Positions 58,165 to 64,000 of a stretch of 64,000 nucleotides of DNA are shown piece after piece. Below the pieces are notes generated by a model, which saw only the letters and a list, made by a program, of their open reading frames with translations, was not told the origin of the DNA and ran no database searches. Positions within the stretch are counted from its first letter, which is position 1. Each line of letters begins with the position of its first letter. The translations under genes were made by a program, and so were the position numbers. The stretch spans positions 434,001 to 498,000 of the forward strand of contig WTXD01000014.1 of the NCBI GenBank assembly GCA_022496205.1, in the 5' to 3' direction. The DNA is from Gloeopeniophorella convolvens (taxonomy: Eukaryota; Basidiomycota; Agaricomycetes; Russulales).

Positions 58165-58960
58165 TTAGCTGGCCAGACAGGTGGCGAGGTCTGATCCGGG
58201 TGTGGAGAACAAGGGGATGCCTGACGGAACCGGGACTGAAAGTCTCACACCCGTCGCTTGCATCGAACGTTTAGGGAGTGAATGCGGCGGAAGGGAGACG
58301 GTGATGTCCACGTCAGGGCGTGCTTCGAAGAGCGTCTTGTCCCCGCTGTTCCATGAGGCGAATGATTCATGTCTTCAAAATCGAACGCCAGAACGATTGT
58401 GGGGTACCATGCGCGGACGTGATGTGTGTGTTCATGAAGTAAAGCCAGCTGGGGTCGAGCGGTATGGTGGCGTAGGGCAGGGTGATCGTGGGCTAGAGTT
58501 GGCGCCTGTCGGTGTGAGCCTCGCGCTCGCCCATGTGCGCTCTACTTACGTGTCCTCGTGGAACCGGGTACTGAAGTTACGGAATCGGAAATGGCATGGT
58601 ACCTGAATCATTTTCCGGCTCCCGTCAGTACGTTTCACACCTACGTGATGAATTAGGATCAGTCGATGTCTAGGAACTACCCATTCCCAATCGCACCTCT
58701 GCGCTCAAGAACGCATCTGAGAGCACCCGCGACCTCATACAGAAGAAGATATCTTGGGCTTCACAGAACGACAGTACAAATCGGTACTGACAACATGTCG
58801 CCGCGCGCCAGCTACCATGGAAAAGGATGCGCGGGTGTATTCGTTGAACAGCAACTGGGAGGCTTCGCCGCCCTCTGCGGCGATATGGAAGACGGAAGCA
58901 ACGCGGCGGCGACCCCTCAAAGCCTCAGCTAGGGCATTGAGTCTTGGGACAGGCACAAGA
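58165..58960 (-). CDS. Possible multi-exon gene of unknown product
   Basis: On the reverse strand several fragments look coding and can be joined with good splice sites. One is EALRGRRRVASVFHIAAEGG through GARRHVVSTDLYCRSVKPK (about 58740-58945). Another is YPVPRGHPTITLPYATIPLD then PSWLYFMNTHIT. A 46-nt intron then leads to HESFASWNSGDKTLFEARPD, VDITVSLPPHSLPKRSMQA and a TAA at 58165-58167. Further exons may lie upstream to about 59460, where a frame with INPPANSWGDLIGGLIVCLA occurs. I recognise no family and the 5' end is not defined. Without transcript evidence the model is tentative. Confidence 0.33.
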
Positions 58961-59677
58961 TGTTACGAAGTTTGGCATATGGTCCGAGACGTCTGAGAAT
59001 CTTGGAAGGATGTAGTAGGAAGGATGTGGTGGGAAGATGTGAACTTGGCAATGCGTGAGGGCCCACTTGCCAAGCCCACCGGCCGGGATTGGAGCCGCCC
59101 TATGAATAGTACTTAAGTATGGGGCCGAGAGCGCAATAATCAATGGCACCGAATCGATGAGGTCCCTCAAGTGACTTAAGTAGAGCGCCTGCGTAGTAGC
59201 TTCTGGGCCCTGTCGAGCCACTCTTCCAGTGGCGCTGGTCAGTACTTACTTCAGTAGCGCGCGAGACAAACGATCAAACCGCCAATCAAGTCACCCCACG
59301 AATTTGCAGGGGGATTGATCGCGGCCTCAGTGCACGCGTGCACATGCAGGGACGCACATCCTCCCCCGAGGATATCAATAACTCATGCGACAGGCCTGTA
59401 TTCTCGTATCATAGTAGCCACATCTAAAGAAACGGGTGGGGTCTACCATTACTGTTTTGCCGCCGCCGTCACAACTCTTCCAGCCTAAGGAATAGATGCT
59501 AAGATGAATCTGATACATAACCGTCCTTGAGCTTGAACTCGGAAGTAGCGATACAGAAACGTGTATGATGCGTGATGCATGAAGCGCGGGGGTGATCGAA
59601 GACATTAAATACAGTACACTTCGTCCAGAGACACATTTAACAAGCGACACGGGAGCAGGGACTTGCGTCTATATCAA
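58961..59677. other. Region upstream of the possible gene / YVH1 3' flank
   Basis: About 700 bases. May contain 5' exons of the tentative gene, plus the YVH1 3' UTR. No firm feature. Confidence 0.3.
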
Positions 59678-61697
59678 TTACACGACCTCGTCGACTTTCG
59701 ACTTGTGTATACAAAATCCCTATGGAGATGTCAGCCCCGAGGTCCGCGAATCGAAATGGATCGCGACGCACTGGCACAACCCATTCTTTACAGTTGCAGC
59801 ACACGCCAGCCCAGTCATAGTTTCCCAGCTTTGCGCCACATTTCTTGTTCGGACAAACTATCTTCCCTGCGAGTTGACCATCCTGCAGGAAGAAGTCCAT
59901 CCATTTCATCTAAGAAGACATCAGATGACGCGACACAGGGCCAAGTGGACGTTGACATACGGGCTCGACGAAATATCCGGAACATTTCGAGTTCATCAAG
60001 ATGGGCGGACTTATGGCGGATTTATCGACCACTCGTACACCTGACTGCATTGGCGTCATAGCGAGACCTCCTGGAGATCGCAGGGCAGCCAACTTGGGGT
60101 TAGCATACAGCTGGGCTGCAAGGTCTGCACCATGCTGAAGCGAACTGACTCCTGCAGAAGCCGTGGACAACGCAGGTGGGGGGTGGCTTTTGGCAACAGA
60201 GGACGTCGAATCCGGGTCCTCAGGGATAGTCTCCGAGAGACCAGTCATTGCAAGGGGAGAGGGCAGGACGTCGGATCCTAAGATTCCGTTCAGTTTCGAG
60301 GTGTTCGCGGCCGCTACTGACGCCGGCGCCGGCGCCACAGCTTCATCGTCGTCACTTTCCAGCGCCGACATAGAGAGGTGGCTTGGAACACCACCCCCAG
60401 ATCCTGCGGACGCACGAGGCCTGACTTCATTGCCCAATGAACTTCTCCGCCGCGGTTGCAGTGGTGGCGCTGGGTTGGCCTGTGCATCGTGCTCGTGCGC
60501 GGTACTTTTGGGTTCTTCATCATCGGTATCGAGCGCCGACATAGACAGGGAAGCAGCGAGTCCCGCGAGGACTCCGCTCCCTTCAACAGACGACGTAAGG
60601 GGCGGGCGGATTGGCCCAGATGACGAACCCAAGCGTGAGCGTGGTTGAGCGCCAAGGGCGCCGGCAGAGGGGCGGCGCGAAGAGGATCCTGAGGGTCGGC
60701 GAGGGATAACATCGTGCATGGACGGCCGTCTGGATGATATGGGTGAGAATGCCACGGCAGGCGTCGGTGGTCCGAGTTGGCCATGATCAAGCATGTGCTC
60801 ACGGTTTGCGAGCTCCGTCCTACGGCCGGAGGTAAGTCGAGCGTCGATGCTCAACGGAAAATGCCTCACCGACACATCCTGCAACGGATACGTCGTCGGG
60901 GACCTCCAGGCGTTGCAGGGGCTGAATCAGTCGGCGTCCGAGGAAACTTGGCAAACATGTCCATCTCCGGGGCAGAGCCATCCCCATCTGTGACGAGAGT
61001 CAGTATGGGGTAAAATAAGCGCAATGCACGGTCACGAACTCATTATTTCCTCCACTGCCCTCTCCAAATAGAACATCCTGGTGGCCTTGTCACGTCTCGA
61101 TACTTTGAAAGATGCTTGATGAAATATCTCGAGCTGAGCCATGAATCCTTCATTCGGGCTATGGCCGGTTAGACGTAGAAGCGCGTAAAGTGAGCTATAG
61201 TACCTTATCCCAGGCCTCACTTTCCGAATGAGGTCGATCGCAGCATTGACGTCGATGTTCTGGGAATACATGATATATGCGGCAACGATTGTCGCACTGC
61301 GGCCTGTTAAGGATGAGTGTTAATTGAAATTTTGGAAGTTCAGGCGCGTACTCATTCCAGCCTGGCAATGAACCAACACTCCCCTTCCCTTGTCGAGTTC
61401 GGCTTGAATGAACGTTATAGAGGGAATCAGATGTTGGAGGACGTCGGCATCCTCCACATCATCTAGGAGAATCTGTCTTTGAAAAAAGGTCTGTTTCCGA
61501 GAAGAATTACCCCACAATAGCGAGGCTTGTAAGAAAAATGTCTAGCTCACCTGATGAATCGAAAACTTTCCCCTCATCACAGTAAGTACACTGTGAATGT
61601 TATTTGTTTTGAGCGTCTCTGTGTCCTTGGCGCTATAGAGATCTCCGATCCAGAGGCCTGGCAAGGCTTGGTCCATGTGGTGCACCTCATCACCCAT
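59678..61697 (-). CDS. YVH1: Dual-specificity phosphatase Yvh1 (DUSP12)
   Basis: Yvh1 releases Mrt4 from pre-60S ribosomes in late maturation; the zinc domain is the essential part. The ATG at 61697 gives MGDEVHHMDQALPGLWIGDL, then KTNNIHSVLTVMRG and LLDDVEDADVLQHLIPSITF. The active site becomes HCQAGMSRSATIVAAYIMYS when a short intron after AGMS is removed, so Cys and Arg of HCx5RS are intact. PNEGFMAQLEIFHQASFKVS follows. The linker contains CRMCRQ-type cysteines and ELANREHMLDHGQLGPPTP. An unusually long Ser/Pro-rich insert (about 60070-60720) precedes the C-terminal zinc finger (MKWMDFFLQDGQLAGKIVCP, CGAKLGNYDWAGVCCNCKEW). A last intron gives VPGFCIHKSKVDEVV and TAA at 59678. Without splicing the end would read VPVRRDPFRF, losing the family ending. 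Confidence 0.92.
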
Positions 61698-62108
61698 GAC
61701 GATGTCGAAGCAAGGAGAACAAGTGGGAAGGTTAGGATGAGTACTCGGGTTGCCCACCGCGACGAGCCGGCCCCGCGACCGAGCTCAGCGGCTATTCAGA
61801 CTGAATTGCACCAATGGCTGACGTCATTCATTTCGACCCGTCAAAATCGCTTCGAGTCTCGACCGTGGCCAAGCTTGGACTCAGCCCTCAGATATAATGG
61901 ACCCTCGCACACTAGCCTACTAGGAATTACTGCAATTCATCCAATGCCTGCACTGTAAAAGAGGATAAAGATATGTGTGATGGTAGACGTGATTAGCGTG
62001 CACTAAGTGAGCTACAAGGGGGTACAGTCAATCTAATCTACAAATACATCTGTCATAAGAGGCAAAGTACAGGGCAAGAGCTTCAAGCTCAGCCTTACAA
62101 TGTCTGCG
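61698..62108. other. YVH1 promoter / 3' region of upstream gene
   Basis: 411 bases between two reverse-strand genes; no distinct element recognised. Confidence 0.45.
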
Positions 62109-62765
62109 TCACTTCCGTGGGGTGTGTCTGTTCGAGGTCATCGTGGACGAGGCATGCGACGTGGTAGAGGTGTGAATGAGACGATATGGATGCATCCGGA
62201 CTCCTTTGCCCAAGGCGGTACCTGGACGGCGGATGCGCTCGAGGGCACGTCCTACCACCAGCAATGGAGCTCCGGGTTTAATGCCATCCAGAGCATCAGG
62301 GGATGAGATCATCCTCGGCGTGCTCGACGCGCGAGGGGCGCCGACAGAACATAAAACGAGGGCAGCATCCGCACTGTCGAACGAGTCGGTCAGGACAAGG
62401 CGTACATGAGTCTCGATGGGGCTAGCGCGTTGCAGCGACGCGAAGGATGTCGTTGTGGGTGGTGGCGAGGCGAGAGCGCTCGTGATGGAAGGAGGGGGAG
62501 CATCCGACGACGGCGATGAGGGAGAGCCAGAGCCTTGACGATTTCGTTGCCAATCATGACTGGCGGGGGTGCGATTCTGTAACGAAACGGAGTTAGACGC
62601 TGTCATCCATGCAGGATGACGTGAACAAACCATATCGTTATCATAGTTGCACAGCTCATGGATCCCGGGCAAATTCGTTTTGTGGGAGCCTCCGGGCATC
62701 GGAAGAGCCAAAGAGCGCAAGGGAGGGAGCGTAGGCCGCTCAGACATCAATCCGTACGAAGACAT
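62109..62765 (-). CDS. Small basidiomycete hypothetical protein
   Basis: The ATG at 62765 gives MSSYGLMSERPTLPPLRSLA. A 54-nt in-frame intron (GTTTGT...TTACAG) between YDNDM and NRTPASHDW is predicted; unspliced it adds 18 odd residues. A Ser/Pro linker follows, then an ordered C-terminal part: ETHVRLVLTDSFDSADAALV, PGAPLLVVGRALERIRRPGT, ALGKGVRMHPYRLI. This tail resembles a short conserved segment I associate with uncharacterised Agaricomycete proteins, but I cannot name a family. About 200 residues. It shares a divergent promoter region with RPC19. Confidence 0.62.
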   Translation of the reverse strand: MSSYGLMSERPTLPPLRSLALPMPGGSHKTNLPGIHELCNYDNDMVCSRHPAWMTASNSVSLQNRTPASHDWQRNRQGSGSPSSPSSDAPPPSITSALASPPPTTTSFASLQRASPIETHVRLVLTDSFDSADAALVLCSVGAPRASSTPRMISSPDALDGIKPGAPLLVVGRALERIRRPGTALGKGVRMHPYRLIHTSTTSHASSTMTSNRHTPRK

Positions 62766-63464
62766 GCGTTTGAAAGTTGCTTGGAAGTAGCACAGATGGG
62801 AGCAGGAGTAGTGCGGAAAGTCGAGGGTGTTGGATGTGGGAACCGCCGGGGCACCAGGGATTGCTTCGTATGCAAGGTGGAGAAGGAGGCAAGGAGACCG
62901 TCAAGAGTCGACAGGCGAGTGAAGTTGGATACGGATGTGCAAGTAACGACGACCCTTTATAACTTCGATTACAAGAGACGGAACGACAGAGTGGCTAGTA
63001 GTCACAAGTCCGAAAGAGACATCTCAATAAGGGTCCGGTCAATAGCCCTTGAGGATCGATAGGGCAATGTAGCGCTGGGTTATTGTGCGTTACGCTCCCG
63101 AGGAGACGCGCAGCATTGTTCGTCCAAAGTGAACAAGTTTACGTGCTGAGCACAAGGACACGTTGCATTCTGGAAAATTAAAGCACCGAGAAGATGGCGG
63201 GCGCAGATCCGAGAGGTGTCTGAGAGCGAAAATGTAGAGGGAGCTCCAAGTCAGATGGCGAGTGGTGGTACGCTGTGGTGCGCTGTGGTACCGGAGCCAG
63301 CGAGCTGGCGCGCAGGCACACTATTTGGCTCTGTTGATCGGCGGAGTCTGGCTTATTGTTTTTCTTCTCTTCTCATCTTGGCGGGCCGGGCTGGGCCGGG
63401 CAAACATAATTAGCTGTCTGCTCTGAGCCGTCAAACTCTCTGCTCTGTTCTCAATCGGCGCGCC
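62766..63464. other. Divergent intergenic region (hypothetical / RPC19)
   Basis: About 700 bases between divergent starts. A short G/C-rich repeat (gggccgggctgggccgggc) lies about 85-65 bases before the RPC19 start. No gene is seen; forward ORFs at 62658-63062 overlap the reverse gene's 5' end. Confidence 0.45.
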
Positions 63465-63729
63465 ATGACCGAGGCACCTCCCAAGCTCTCCATCGTGAGC
63501 GTTGCGTCCCATTCCCCGCCGGCAAGGCTGCTCACAAGATTGGTGGTGATAGATGCCTGGAGCGGGGCCGGACTTGTCTGCCGCTACCTATCAGATTCAT
63601 AATGAGAGCCACACACTTGGCAATGCACTCCGATGGATGCTCATGAAGAAGTCAGTCTCGTTCTCAACTCATTGTCGTCAGCGCAGCTCACCCGTTGTCT
63701 AGTCCCAAAGTCGAGTTTTGCGGTTACAG
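63465..63729 (+). CDS. RPC19: RNA polymerase I/III subunit RPAC2 (Rpc19), 5' part
   Basis: Shared subunit of RNA polymerases I and III, an alpha-N-terminal-like protein pairing with Rpc40. Three exons join in frame: MTEAPPKLSI, MPGAGPDLSAATYQIHNESH with TLGNALRWMLMKN, and PKVEFCGYS ending at 63729. Introns are about 55-65 nt with GT and AG ends. The remaining third, expected to start with a PHPSE-like segment and contain the RIQ helix, is not found in the 270 bases to the window edge. Either intron 3 is unusually long or the gene continues beyond the window in diverged form. Listed as partial. Confidence 0.85.
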
Positions 63730-64000
63730 GTGAGCAATTATTGTCGCTAAGCTTCCACGTTTTCTCCGCCGCACGCCCTGTGTTGCAAAACAATAAGGTT
63801 CGACACGCATTCGGAGGTATCTCCCTAGTGATCTTCCCTGTGCCATCATTCATGACCTCCTTGGGGGGCGGCTTCTCTGTCTCTTTAAGCGTTCTCGCTT
63901 CTGTCTTTTGTTGCGATATCTAGTCAACGTGCAACGCCCTTTTATACAACGGCTTCCCTATGAACGAACGACACTATCGCCGTTCTCACGATGTTCCTCC
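63730..64000 (+). other. RPC19 intron 3 or interrupting sequence
   Basis: Begins with a good donor (GTGAGC) directly after CGYS. No acceptor followed by the conserved PHPSE segment is visible before the window ends, so this intron would be at least 271 nt against about 55 nt for its neighbours. Confidence 0.4.

Overview
This 64 kb window is nuclear chromosomal DNA from a filamentous basidiomycete, most likely an Agaricomycete. Genes are dense and sit on both strands. Most are split by many short introns of about 45-70 nt with GT...AG ends, and the recognisable proteins are fungal (HET-C, Erg6 sterol methyltransferase, Mak5 helicase, Num1/ApsA cortical anchor, a Fus3/Kss1-type MAP kinase). I see no bacterial operons, ribosome-binding sites, CRISPR arrays, rRNA, convincing tRNA or intact transposon. 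Coordinates of multi-exon genes run from start codon to stop codon and include introns. Exon joins were inferred by eye from splice-site consensus and family conservation.

Layout, left to right. 0-5.7 kb: Mad3/BubR1 spindle checkpoint protein (+), Aip1 WD40 actin-disassembly cofactor (+), and a doubtful reverse ORF. 5.7-11 kb: two-finger C2H2 protein (-), small membrane protein (+), very GC-rich F-box protein (+). 11.3-18.9 kb: a run of reverse-strand genes: MFS anion:cation symporter, ERG6, RAD52 and a Ser-rich hypothetical. 20.2-23.9 kb: G3BP-like NTF2/RRM protein (-) and mating-type MAP kinase (-). 25.4-29.1 kb: HET-C (+). 29.4-34.7 kb: hypothetical (-), MAK5 DEAD-box helicase (-), coiled-coil protein (-). 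34.8-38.4 kb: SEC24-family COPII coat subunit (+), sharing a short divergent promoter with the coiled-coil gene. 38.6-44.1 kb: Num1/ApsA-like dynein anchor with a C-terminal PH domain (-). 44.8-46.2 kb: disordered hypothetical (-), then about 3.5 kb with no recognisable gene. 49.7-54 kb: divergent pair EFM7-like methyltransferase (-) and cyclic-nucleotide phosphodiesterase (+). 54.5-57.7 kb: GPI-anchored S10 carboxypeptidase homologue that appears to have lost its catalytic triad (-). 58-59.7 kb: a possible unassigned gene. 59.7-62.8 kb: YVH1 phosphatase (-) and a basidiomycete hypothetical (-). 63.4 kb to the end: 5' part of RPC19/RPAC2 (+).

Most of these genes are housekeeping (checkpoint, actin turnover, sterol synthesis, recombination, ribosome biogenesis, secretion, nuclear migration, Pol I/III), and I see no biosynthetic cluster or defence island. 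cAMP phosphodiesterase and mating MAPK belong to the two pathways that usually control mating and filamentation in basidiomycetes, but they lie 28 kb apart and nothing suggests co-regulation. The most interesting observations are at motif level: a multi-copy ABBA-like/KEN cassette in Mad3, a ladder of dynein-light-chain-like motifs in the Num1 homologue, a catalytically dead S10 carboxypeptidase, a 9-nt microexon in the EFM7 homologue, a GC-AG intron in SEC24, a triplicated short motif in YVH1, and an RPC19 gene whose third intron does not close inside the window.
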